Positions 7,710-15,613 of a DNA stretch of 23,955 bases are shown in pieces. Source of the stretch: Sergeia podlipaevii. Its lineage: Eukaryota; Euglenozoa; Kinetoplastea; Trypanosomatida; Trypanosomatidae. The notes under the pieces were generated by a model. The model did not search any database. It saw nothing but the letters and a program-made list of their open reading frames with translations, and was not told the origin of the DNA. Every line of letters starts with the position of its first letter. The stretch's first letter is position 1. Where the stretch lies: contig JASANZ010001909.1 of the NCBI GenBank assembly GCA_030849805.1, positions 1 through 23,955 of the forward strand, given 5' to 3'. A program made the position numbers and the translations under genes.

Positions 7710-8693
7710 ATGGAGAAAGTTGAAATATCATGCTACGACAAAGCAATCGATGCTATTGCGTGCGTTGTCGTGGCACCCGATCCAGATGCACCGAGTCTTC
7801 ATCAATATCGTCTTCGTCCATCTGAAGAAGCACTTATATTACAACAGAAGCTGCAAAACCCACCAGCTCCATGGGGACTGAAGATAAACTTATCAAAATC
7901 ATTTATAGGTCTCACAAGATGTACGAATATTGCTTACAAACTTATTTGTAACAAGACCGTTTCATTCTTGGATATTTCCATGTGCGATCTGCAACAGGAC
8001 GCAGCAGTGATATTTTTCAATTGCCTTCAGAAAAACACAACACTGCGCCATTTAAATGTTAATGGCAACAATATTGGCGACGTAGGTGCCATTGCCGCTG
8101 CAACGGCGATCAGGAGACTGGAGACTCTTCATATGTCTTCCAATAATATATCGGATGAGGCATGCACTGCAATCGCAGAGGCCGTTAAAGGATCTGACAC
8201 TATTAAAACACTCAATTTGCGAAATAATAGGATTACTTCATATGGTGTGTATAAAATTATGAACGTTTTGGAGAATACGTGGGATTTGTTGGATGATGAT
8301 ACGAAAACTCTTCTCATGACAGATAGAAGATTTAAACCTCCTGTACCTGGTAAAAGCAGCGGTGTTGATGATGAGAGTAAAACAACTCAGTCAATCAAAG
8401 AGACACCTGAGACAACGAAAGCTGTCAGCGCTCGCGGGAATGAAGGTTCGCCTAAAACAAATCAAAATACGACAGGTAGCGCAGACGGTTCTGAAAAAGT
8501 GCGTACCCCTGAAACGGAACAAAAGAAGGAAACCTTCAATACAACTTTGCATACTCTTTGGGTAGATGTCAACGTTGACATCCCTCCAGCTATGATGAAC
8601 ACTCTCGCGATTATTTTGGCAAAGCGATTTCCACAACTACCAAAGTCGGCAACGAAAAAGAAGAAAAAAAGGAAGGCCACTTCGAAAAAATGA
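7710..8693 (+). CDS. Leucine-rich-repeat protein (ribonuclease-inhibitor type)
   Basis: A 327-aa protein. Residues about 84-190 hold four RI-type leucine-rich repeats with LxxLxL...NxI spacing: around SFLDISMCDL, LRHLNVNGNNI, LETLHMSSNNI and IKTLNLRNNRI, each followed by an Ala-rich or amphipathic helix. Such repeats form a protein-binding arc. An N-terminal region of about 80 residues precedes them. After residue 208 comes a Ser/Thr/Glu-rich, probably disordered linker, then a conserved-looking segment (281-310) and a very basic Lys-rich tail (315-327) that could act as a nuclear/nucleolar signal or RNA contact. The start is the first in-frame ATG, just after the splice signals. The coding sequence is more AT-rich than the downstream reductase genes. 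It is the first gene of the rightward unit. The specific function is not recognised. Confidence 0.85.
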   Translation: MEKVEISCYDKAIDAIACVVVAPDPDAPSLHQYRLRPSEEALILQQKLQNPPAPWGLKINLSKSFIGLTRCTNIAYKLICNKTVSFLDISMCDLQQDAAVIFFNCLQKNTTLRHLNVNGNNIGDVGAIAAATAIRRLETLHMSSNNISDEACTAIAEAVKGSDTIKTLNLRNNRITSYGVYKIMNVLENTWDLLDDDTKTLLMTDRRFKPPVPGKSSGVDDESKTTQSIKETPETTKAVSARGNEGSPKTNQNTTGSADGSEKVRTPETEQKKETFNTTLHTLWVDVNVDIPPAMMNTLAIILAKRFPQLPKSATKKKKKRKATSKK

Positions 8694-9089
8694 TTATATG
8701 TATTGAATATACTTATGGAAAATTCTCATACCGGCGTTACCATGTACCAAAAAAAAAATGTTTTTTTTTCTATTAGTTGCTTTTTCTATTCACGCTGATA
8801 TACTATGTATACATTACTATTCTTATTATTATTTTTGTTATTATTGTGCTGCCGATTTCAGAGTTGCCATAAGATTTTGTCATTGCAAATTTAGAATCTA
8901 TTTCATAAAAAAAGTAATGTATTTTTAAAGTGAATTATGACAAATATCATTCTTTTTTCTTTATCTTTTTATCTTTTTTTTATCTTATATTTTTTTCTAC
9001 CTTGGCTTTTTTGTTTATAACTCATGTATAATAAAAGAGTTTTCTTTTCATATAAAAGAGCGAGTTTTTGACAATATTTTTTTGGCGGA
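8694..9089. other. Spacer LRR-eIF2D
   Basis: A 396-nt, very AT-rich spacer containing the LRR 3' UTR and the eIF2D acceptor. An A10-TG-T9 inverted repeat sits at 8749-8769. No gene. Confidence 0.7.
9041..9060 (+). promoter_or_regulatory. Candidate spliced-leader acceptor for eIF2D
   Basis: A short pyrimidine tract (TTTCTTTTC, 9041-9049) is followed by AGs at 9057-9058 and 9059-9060. The predicted 5' UTR is about 30 nt and free of ATG; the nearest upstream ATG is at 9024. Confidence 0.45.
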
Positions 9090-11189
9090 ATGCTGCATAA
9101 AAAATTTACAGTGAAAGAGGAACAGGCTCTTGGGAAAAGCATTAGCAAGAAACTCAAGGATGATGTGATGAGTACAGTCAGTGCCGAGTTCAGGTCAATT
9201 TATGATTCTATTTGGGAGAAGAAAGCTTCGGTGTCAAAGCGAAGGTGGCAGTTTGGATCTGATGCATCGGCAATAATCTATTTCCTTGATGAGGTTCCTT
9301 TTTTCATCCAGCTTAGTGGATTTCCCGAAGATGCAGAGCCTCTTTTGGGTGACAAGGTTCGCCGGCGGGTTTTAATTCCCACTCTTTTTTTCATTCTTAA
9401 GGTTTGGATGCATTTACAGAGCACTCCCGAGAAATTTTCTGCCTTTATGAGTGATATTGCGCTGCCAATTGTTTGCCGTGGCCCCACTTCACGATTCCTT
9501 ACATCAGGTGCTCATTTGATGATGCCAGGTATTGTGAGCGTGCAATCTGATGTTACCAAGATGGAGTGCTGCTCCAAAGCTGCTATCTTTTCAGTTGGGA
9601 CAGATGTTCCTTACGCCCTTGGCGTGACGACAAACAACCTTTGCGCTAAGGCAGAAAGTGGTGTAGGTGTGTTTATAATTCACTGCTACTGCGACAATCT
9701 ATGGACACAGTATAAAGATATATTTCTGGCTTCCTGTGGCCCATTAGTAAAGGAAGCAATTTGTATTCCTCTAGAGTTTGGTGTTGGAGAAGTGGAGGAA
9801 CATCTTTCACCATTGCAACAACAACAGGAAGATCAGCAACATAGTAATAGTACTGAAGAAGGGCGGCGAGAAACTATAGTAGAAAATGCCCCCGGTGCTG
9901 AGGCGGATGTTACTAAAGTAGTTGATGATGGCACAGAGCCTGCTGCCCATTTGGATTCACCAGTTGCGGAAGCTTCTGTTCCTCTTCCGGAATGCAACTT
10001 TGGGGATGAGGAAAATTTGCTGTGTTTCTGCCTTTGCGAGACTGTACGCGCGATCACACCGTCGATGCTCCCCATCCCACTCACGCAATTTACAAGTGCG
10101 GTTCTTCGGGCGTACCCTCGTGGCTCTCCCGAGACCTATTCTCAGTGCATAGATTTCAAGAACACCTCGTACAAGAAGGCGCTTCCCTTTTTCTTTAAAC
10201 ATCAGGACGTTATTGAAATTTTGGAACCAAGCAAGGGCGTGCATGTAATCACAAAGGTGTTCAAGAATTCACCCTTCGTTCGTGAGCATATTTCAACTTA
10301 CAAACGTTTCATAGAGGAAGTTCAGAAACCATTGTTGGAAGAAGAAGCACGTGAGGCGGAAAGAAAGCTGCTACAAGATACAAAAATTGTTTTTGAACAG
10401 AAGATTATATCTGCAGCCACGTGCTACAAGCCGAGAAAGCATCTTTCCGAAGAGCTTGCGCGTGTGTTGTTACTAGGGAGTACCACCGCTGGAATAAAGG
10501 TTCCTTCATATCCGACATTAGGTGAAATGGAGGCTGGTAATGTTTCAAAGCAAAGTGCGCTGGGCGAGGAAGAAGAGTTCATTAACGATGCTATTTTTTA
10601 TGAACTGTATGATCGAAAGACAATTACTGACAACGCCAGGGCGTACATCAAAGCAAATGATCTAATGATTGTCGATCCTTCCGCCCCGCGAGGGTTGCTA
10701 CCAAATGTAAAGATGAATGGCGCTTTGTCCGAACTGGTTGGTGGCAACAGCAGCGCACAGGTTCCTCTTCATGATGTGGAGGAACTGTGTCTTAAAGGGT
10801 TTGCGCTAATGCATGAGATTGTGATTCAAACAAGCGTGCTGGGGTCGGCGCTGACGAGTAGCACCATACCGCCAAAGCAGGTTCTGAAGGCGGGTGCCTT
10901 GCCACGTGTGACGATGTGGAGTGAGAAACGCAGTGGAAACAAAGATGTCACCATTATTAAGAACCTTGAGGCTTTTGGCCTTGACGGTAATTTATTGTGT
11001 CGTTCGTGGAAGCACCGTTTTTCTACCAGTTGCAGTGTTTATGATCCCGCGCAGGAGATGACGAGGCTCAAGAGTGGTACAAAAATTCCTCTTGAGATTC
11101 ATCTCCAAGGAAATATGGTCACGCGTATGGAAAGTGTGCTGAAGGATATTGGTATCCCGGCATATTTGATTTCGAAAGGAAAGGGTTAA
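9090..11189 (+). CDS. eIF2D: Translation initiation factor eIF2D (ligatin) homologue
   Basis: A 699-aa protein with the full eIF2D layout: N-terminal MCT-1/DUF1947-type domain (1-110, opening with KKFTVK...SKKLKDDV), PUA domain (about 125-215, with LMMPGIVS and YALGV), winged helix (about 305-400, with the family's NTSYKKALPFFF and SKGVHVITKV), SWIB/MDM2-like domain (about 440-580) and C-terminal SUI1/eIF1 domain (602-695, NKDVTIIKNLEAFGLD and PLEIHLQGNM). In other eukaryotes eIF2D binds the 40S subunit, delivers tRNA to the P site independently of GTP and helps recycle 40S after termination. The protein is about 115 residues longer than human eIF2D, partly through a Q/E-rich acidic linker (236-300). 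The start is the ATG after a short pyrimidine-AG signal, and the family N-terminus begins right there. Confidence 0.93.
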   Translation: MLHKKFTVKEEQALGKSISKKLKDDVMSTVSAEFRSIYDSIWEKKASVSKRRWQFGSDASAIIYFLDEVPFFIQLSGFPEDAEPLLGDKVRRRVLIPTLFFILKVWMHLQSTPEKFSAFMSDIALPIVCRGPTSRFLTSGAHLMMPGIVSVQSDVTKMECCSKAAIFSVGTDVPYALGVTTNNLCAKAESGVGVFIIHCYCDNLWTQYKDIFLASCGPLVKEAICIPLEFGVGEVEEHLSPLQQQQEDQQHSNSTEEGRRETIVENAPGAEADVTKVVDDGTEPAAHLDSPVAEASVPLPECNFGDEENLLCFCLCETVRAITPSMLPIPLTQFTSAVLRAYPRGSPETYSQCIDFKNTSYKKALPFFFKHQDVIEILEPSKGVHVITKVFKNSPFVREHISTYKRFIEEVQKPLLEEEAREAERKLLQDTKIVFEQKIISAATCYKPRKHLSEELARVLLLGSTTAGIKVPSYPTLGEMEAGNVSKQSALGEEEEFINDAIFYELYDRKTITDNARAYIKANDLMIVDPSAPRGLLPNVKMNGALSELVGGNSSAQVPLHDVEELCLKGFALMHEIVIQTSVLGSALTSSTIPPKQVLKAGALPRVTMWSEKRSGNKDVTIIKNLEAFGLDGNLLCRSWKHRFSTSCSVYDPAQEMTRLKSGTKIPLEIHLQGNMVTRMESVLKDIGIPAYLISKGKG

Positions 11190-11535
11190 GAGAAAGCGAT
11201 GTGCGCGTTGCATACATACTTCTTTTTTTTCACTTTCGTAAATGTTTTATACATTACATTTTTGGTGATACTCATTTCTTCCTTTTAAATCGCTTCATAG
11301 AACGTTGTCAAGCCCGTAAATATATGTATATATATATAGTACTTGTCTAAAATGCTGTCGTGTGTGCATTATTAACCATCACAGTTCCTTCTCTCCTCCC
11401 CCTCCTGCTTTCTTTTTGTGCAGTTAATTTTGATTGTTAGTAGTTTTTTTTTTTTAGTAGTAGTAGTAGGTTGTTTCTTCTCACTCTGTCACGCACGCAC
11501 ACACACACACACGCCATTTATATATAACAAAAAAG
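11190..11535. other. Spacer eIF2D - first b5 reductase
   Basis: A 346-nt spacer containing the eIF2D 3' UTR, a TATA microsatellite near 11321-11338, the acceptor region at 11444-11469, and a CA repeat (11498-11513) inside the predicted reductase 5' UTR. No gene. Confidence 0.7.
11444..11469 (+). promoter_or_regulatory. Spliced-leader acceptor region with five tandem TAGs
   Basis: T12 (11444-11455) is followed by AG at 11456-11457 and then TAG repeated so that AGs fall every 3 nt, the last at 11468-11469. All five could serve as acceptors; the 5' UTR would be 66-78 nt and contain no ATG. Confidence 0.65.
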
Positions 11536-12417
11536 ATGAAGGCGCTTCTTGCCACCGCTGTAGGTTTGACCGCCTCGAGCTGGTATAATAGTGTGTCTTC
11601 AACTAGTACATTGTGCGCTGGTGGGAGCAGCAGCAGCAGTCCCTTTTCCCAGTCTGAATTTCGCTCTTTTCCTCTCATTAACGTCTACGATGAGTCACAC
11701 AATACAAAGGTGTTTCGCTTTGCATTGCCTGGGGCCGATATGCCACTGAACTTAGAGGTTGCGTCCTGCATTTCCGTGCGGTACGTGTCCAAGGACGGCG
11801 GCGAGGTTATTCGCCCTTACACACCGATCAACCGCAGTGATCAACTGGGCTACTTTGATATTATGGTGAAGAAATACTCAGGGTCCAAGATGGGAACACA
11901 CCTGTTTTCACTGAAGAAAGGCGACACGATCGATGTCAAAGGCCCATGGGTGAAGCTGCCTATCAAGGCTAACCAGTATGCTCGGATTGGAATGATTGCG
12001 GGTGGCACCGGCATTAGCCCAATGTATCAAGTCGCTAGAAATGTTCTTCGAAGTGCGAAGAACACGACCGAGGTGAGTCTCCTTTACGCAAACCGCCGCA
12101 AGGAAGACGTGCTGCTTGGCAACGAGCTGAACGAGCTCATGGAGACGTACCCCAAGTTTTCTCCTTATTTTGTTCTCTCTCACGCCCCTTCTGATTGGAT
12201 GGGTGGTGTCGGCCACGTGAACAAAGAGATGATCCGCTCCCTCATGCCTGCCCCGAATCGTGCTAGTGATTCCATCATTCTTGTGTGCGGCCCTCCCCCT
12301 TTCATGGAGCTCATTTCTGGCGATAAGGACTTCAAGAGTAAGCCACCGACGCAAGGAGAGCTCCGCGGTTACTTGAAGGAACTGGGCTACATTCCTAAGA
12401 TGGTGTTTAAGCTTTAA
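11536..12417 (+). CDS. NADH-cytochrome b5 reductase, copy 1
   Basis: A 293-aa flavoenzyme of the ferredoxin-NADP reductase superfamily. After a short hydrophobic or presequence-like N-terminus and a Ser-rich linker (1-36) comes the FAD domain, with RPYT at 93-96 and the GSKMGTHLFSL block (116-126). The NADH domain follows, with GGTGISPM at 156-163 and CGPPPFM at 251-257, so the FAD- and pyridine-binding motifs are intact. The enzyme passes electrons from NADH to cytochrome b5 or a similar one-electron acceptor for lipid desaturation or other reductions. An N-terminal anchor suggests the mitochondrial outer membrane or ER; the choice is inference. It is followed 1.07 kb downstream by a paralogue in the same orientation, roughly half identical by eye, so the pair is a tandem duplication. 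Confidence 0.93.
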   Translation: MKALLATAVGLTASSWYNSVSSTSTLCAGGSSSSSPFSQSEFRSFPLINVYDESHNTKVFRFALPGADMPLNLEVASCISVRYVSKDGGEVIRPYTPINRSDQLGYFDIMVKKYSGSKMGTHLFSLKKGDTIDVKGPWVKLPIKANQYARIGMIAGGTGISPMYQVARNVLRSAKNTTEVSLLYANRRKEDVLLGNELNELMETYPKFSPYFVLSHAPSDWMGGVGHVNKEMIRSLMPAPNRASDSIILVCGPPPFMELISGDKDFKSKPPTQGELRGYLKELGYIPKMVFKL

Positions 12418-13200
12418 GAACATTTCCTGCTGTTTTTCTTCTCTATAGTTGAGAGGAAAAAAATAGAAAAGAAAGAAGTTTTGGATTTGGCAACTTGCTT
12501 TCTAAAAAAAATGAGGAAAATGAAAAGGGGATATATAACTTAACAGCAATGACTCTTGCTTCCATGATGGTACAGTGAATACGGTAGTACAGTTTGTTCC
12601 CAATACATATTCACATGTAGTTAGATTTTTATTTATTTATATAATTATACATGGACAGGAGAGAGTAACTAGCGTGAGGTGGAAAAGCGCTGATGAAGAG
12701 GGAAAAAAAGAGAAGGAGAAAACTTTTCGCTATGCTCTTTGCGGTTGTTCCTGAGTGGAAAACAACATCCCTGGGATGCGCCTGCATATACAGCTGTACT
12801 TCCTGGGCATTGCGGTATCACCATAGTATTGCCTTCCTGTGCATGTTTATACTATTCCAGGAACACAAACACACATATGAACTTCGCCTGGCCTCCCCCC
12901 TTTTTAAAGTTATTACTACTCCCATCTCTATTACTGTTTGTTTATTATTTGCGTCCAGTTGTAGGAATATAAAGTAGCCTTTGACCTTGTTATTGGGCCT
13001 CTGTAGGTTTACTATCATTATTAGTAGTATTTTGATCGTGTGTTTGTCAGCGGTGCCGCAAGTATATATATATATATAATTGATATCGTCATTTACCGTT
13101 GTGACCGCGCATTGTAGTGCTAAAGCAGTGATACATATATCTATATATATTTAAATCCTATGGCTTCTTTTACCTTCATACATATATATATTCTGTTCTA

Positions 13201-13267
13201 TGAGTGATACACTCAGGTCCTTTGGTGACACCATGTGTAGAATACGTGGTTGTAGTCACGTTACATG
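13201..13267 (+). other. Pair of predicted RNA hairpins in the inter-reductase spacer
   Basis: The first hairpin is TGAGTG (13201-13206), loop ATA, CACTCA (13210-13215). The second is ACGTG (13244-13248), an 8-nt loop, CACGT (13257-13261), extended across an internal loop by CATGT (13232-13236) pairing with ACATG (13263-13267). The island is unusually complex for this microsatellite-rich spacer. Confidence 0.4.
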
Positions 13268-13284
13268 TGCTTATCAAGGCGTGA

Positions 13285-13480
13285 TACCTCCTTCTTTTTT
13301 TTTTTCTCTTTGCCTACTCCTCACTCCCCGACTCTACGTCCTTCATTCTTTAAAAGTCGTCTCTCTTTTACGCAAAAGGATTATCAAACGTTTTCTGTTT
13401 TTTTTTTTTTATTAATACAAATTGCAATTTTGCGCATACACACAAATACATTCACACATATATATACCTCAAATTGTAAG
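13285..13480 (+). promoter_or_regulatory. Spliced-leader acceptor region for b5 reductase copy 2
   Basis: Two candidates are seen. One is a long pyrimidine tract followed by AG at 13355-13356 (135-nt leader). The other is T13 (13398-13410) followed by the first downstream AG at 13479-13480 (11-nt leader), with an unusually long 68-nt gap. No ATG occurs from 13268 to the start codon, so either is compatible. Confidence 0.5.
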
Positions 13481-13491
13481 CAAAAAAGAAA

Positions 13492-14367
13492 ATGAAAGCA
13501 CTTTTAGCTGCTACAGTCGGTATGGTTGGCGCAAGCTGGTACAACACTCGCTCCGACGCGCAGGCCTGGGGTGTCGCCTCGACCCCCGCCTTCTCTCAGA
13601 AGGAATTCCAGACTTACAATCTCGTGGAGGTGACCACGGAGAGTCACAACGTAAAGCGATTTCGTTTTGCCCTTCAGAACAAGAATGCTCCCCTTGCTAT
13701 GCCTGTTGCGTCTTGCATTACCCTCCGCTACACCGACGCCAAGGGGCAGGAAGTAACGCGTCCGTACACCCCCATCAACCATCCTGATGATAAGGGGCAC
13801 TTTGATCTTGTCGTCAAGTGCTACCCCAATTCAAAGATGGGTGCGCACCTGTTCAGCCTCAAGGCTGGAGATCACGTTGAGGCGAAGGGCCCCTGGACGA
13901 CGTTTGCCATTTCCCCCAGCAAGTATTATCGCATCGGCATGATCGCTGGTGGCACTGGTCTTACCCCAATGTTCCAGATCATCAACAGCGTGCTGCACCA
14001 GCCCAAGAATGAAACCCAGATCTCGCTCCTCTACGCCAACGTCACGAAGGATGACATCCTTCTTGGCAACGAGCTGGATGCTTACATGAAGGAGTTTGCT
14101 GGCAAGTTTGCCACTTACTTCTGCCTTGAGAAGCCACCAAGCAAGTGGACGGGGTACAGCGGTTACATCAATAAGGTAATGATTCGGGAAACGATGCCTG
14201 GCCCCGAGCACAAGGGCGACTCAGTGATCCTGGTCAGCGGCCCCCCGCCTTTTATGAAGGCCATCTGTGGTGAAAAGGACTTCTCTTCCATGCCTCCGAA
14301 GCAAGGTCCGCTCGGTGGTATCTTGAAGGAACTTGGCTACCAGGACGGGTACGTATACAAGTTCTAA
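13492..14367 (+). CDS. NADH-cytochrome b5 reductase, copy 2
   Basis: A 291-aa paralogue of the preceding gene, sharing the opening MKALLA...ASWYN and the whole two-domain fold. The FAD motif RPYT (90-93), the NSKMGAHLFSL block (113-123) and the NADH motif GGTGLTPM (153-160) are intact. The cysteine that normally opens the CGPPP motif is Ser249 here (codon AGC at 14236), giving SGPPPFM. In this superfamily that cysteine contacts the nicotinamide side and tunes hydride transfer; a serine would be expected to slow the enzyme rather than kill it (inference). Codons look more GC-rich at third positions than in copy 1. The two copies may differ in expression, acceptor or location. Confidence 0.92.
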   Translation: MKALLAATVGMVGASWYNTRSDAQAWGVASTPAFSQKEFQTYNLVEVTTESHNVKRFRFALQNKNAPLAMPVASCITLRYTDAKGQEVTRPYTPINHPDDKGHFDLVVKCYPNSKMGAHLFSLKAGDHVEAKGPWTTFAISPSKYYRIGMIAGGTGLTPMFQIINSVLHQPKNETQISLLYANVTKDDILLGNELDAYMKEFAGKFATYFCLEKPPSKWTGYSGYINKVMIRETMPGPEHKGDSVILVSGPPPFMKAICGEKDFSSMPPKQGPLGGILKELGYQDGYVYKF

Positions 14368-14990
14368 GGCGGTGCATTTTTTTTCCCCCTTTTCACATTT
14401 GCTGGGAGAATATATATATATGCGTTTGCTTTTCGTTGCGCGTACCGTGTGGAGCGTTTATCGTCAAGAAGCCTCTCTCTCTTGCTTTTTCCCCTTAAAA
14501 ATTATTATTATTTTTTTCTTTCTTTATGTTGAGATCGACTACTTTTTTTTTGTCATTTATCGCGTTTCACCTCCCTCTCTCTTGTCAGTAGTAGAGAGCA
14601 CCTGTGCACGCCTTTGATACTTTTGGTTTCCTCTCTCTCTGCTGCCACGTGTGTGCGAGTGTGCGTGTGTGAGCGATAGGGATATCGACCCAAGTGGGTA
14701 TATATTTCTTCTTCTTCGTGTAGGTTCTTTTTTTTTTTTTTTTNTTTTTTTTCTGTTCTGCACTCACATAGATATACGCGTGAGGACAGCGATGCTCAAT
14801 GCAAAGAAGGAAGCGTATATTTGTATGGGTAGCACGACGTAGAGTATGTTCTTTGCTTTTATGGGTATTGTAGTGATAATTTGACTGCCTATGGAGCCGG
14901 TCAAATCACAAGGGAATATGAGAACGGCTACACCAACAAACAAACAAACAAAAGCGAACATCTTACCGCTATCCTTGAGGGTCTTTCACT

Positions 14991-15008
14991 CTTTGTTTTC
15001 TTTTTTAG
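14991..15008 (+). promoter_or_regulatory. Distal candidate spliced-leader acceptor for the 120-aa gene
   Basis: A pyrimidine-rich run (14991-15006) ends in TTTTTTAG, with AG at 15007-15008. The resulting 242-nt leader would contain no ATG although CAT is frequent in it, which favours real leader sequence. Confidence 0.45.
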
Positions 15009-15217
15009 ATTATAACAGGCGAACACTAAGCGTTGAGGCATTGCTACCATTCCTTTTTTTCTTTTCTTTTCTCTTCTTCCCATTGTCATCATCTTCTGTT
15101 TTCTCTCCCCACTTGTTTCTTCTAAAAAACATATATTTTGAAACAATTGTCTAATCTCATTTAAGCGAGCGCGCTCTATCATTCACGCACACACACACAC
15201 ACATTTTGGGAAGCATA

Positions 15218-15244
15218 CTTTCATTGCTATTGTTTTCATTGTAG
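15218..15244 (+). promoter_or_regulatory. Proximal candidate spliced-leader acceptor for the 120-aa gene
   Basis: A T-rich stretch ends in TTGTAG with AG at 15243-15244, leaving a 6-nt leader. It is an alternative to the distal site at 15008. Confidence 0.45.
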
Positions 15245-15250
15245 AAAAAA

Positions 15251-15613
15251 ATGCTTCGCAGAACGCCCCTATACTGGTTGTTCTCTAAGCCCATCACACA
15301 GGGATACATTTCTCAGCTGCCAACTCCAATGGGCCCTTCCAACGGGAAAAAGTGGGGTCGCGCGATGGATGCTAACGCGGATGTGCGCGGGCTTTACACC
15401 CCAAGCGCGGAGCGGTACGATGAGTGGTACAAGGCCACCTATTGTATTGAGGACCTTAGTGATGGCAGTGCGGCTTCTGGCGCGAGCTCTAATAAGTCTC
15501 TGGATGACACGGCGAATATGAAGCAGGCTGCTGAGGAGTATGACTTGGAGGGAGTGATGGAAGAGATGGAATTTTGGTCGCAGGAATTTAATCACTCAAC
15601 GGTGGTGCGATGA
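15251..15613 (+). CDS. Small conserved-looking protein, probably mitochondrial
   Basis: A 120-aa protein I do not recognise. The N-terminus (MLRRTPLYWLFSKPITQGYI) is basic, hydroxylated and free of acidic residues, as in mitochondrial presequences. The centre is Gly/Pro-rich with Trp and Tyr (PMGPSNGKKWGRAMD, 26-40; RYDEWYKATY, 55-64). A Ser/Ala-rich linker (69-85) leads to an acidic helix (EEYDLEGVMEEMEFWSQEF, 95-113). There is no membrane segment and no known motif. The size, aromatic content and presequence fit an accessory subunit of a mitochondrial complex (respiratory chain or mitoribosome), but that is inference. Coding is supported by GC content and codon regularity clearly above the surrounding spacers, and by an ATG directly after an acceptor signal. 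Confidence 0.75.
   Translation: MLRRTPLYWLFSKPITQGYISQLPTPMGPSNGKKWGRAMDANADVRGLYTPSAERYDEWYKATYCIEDLSDGSAASGASSNKSLDDTANMKQAAEEYDLEGVMEEMEFWSQEFNHSTVVR

Larger units (their letters stand above)
12418..13491. other. Spacer between the two b5 reductase genes
   Basis: A 1,074-nt noncoding stretch. It holds the 3' UTR of copy 1, several TA microsatellites (for example 13062-13078), an island of non-repetitive sequence with two predicted hairpins (13201-13267), and a long pyrimidine tract (about 13285-13350). No protein gene is supported. Confidence 0.7.
14368..15250. other. Spacer b5 reductase 2 - 120-aa gene
   Basis: An 883-nt spacer with the reductase 3' UTR, many T-runs, one undetermined base at 14744 within a 25-nt T-run, a CA repeat (15186-15203), and a 330-nt stretch without ATG (14921-15250) leading up to the next gene. 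No coding sequence is supported. Confidence 0.7.

Noticed and set aside
11908..12423. 171-aa minus-strand open frame opposite b5 reductase copy 1
   Set aside because: Shadow of a well-supported gene, with no motifs and the wrong strand for this cluster.
12692..12754. TGATGA and CTGA boxes spaced like a C/D snoRNA
   Set aside because: Flanking sequences do not form a terminal stem and no C'/D' pair is evident; such short boxes occur by chance.
12739..12972. 77-aa plus-strand open frame in the inter-reductase spacer
   Set aside because: No motif, an overlapping frame of similar length, TA/CA repeat content, and no splice signal in front of it.
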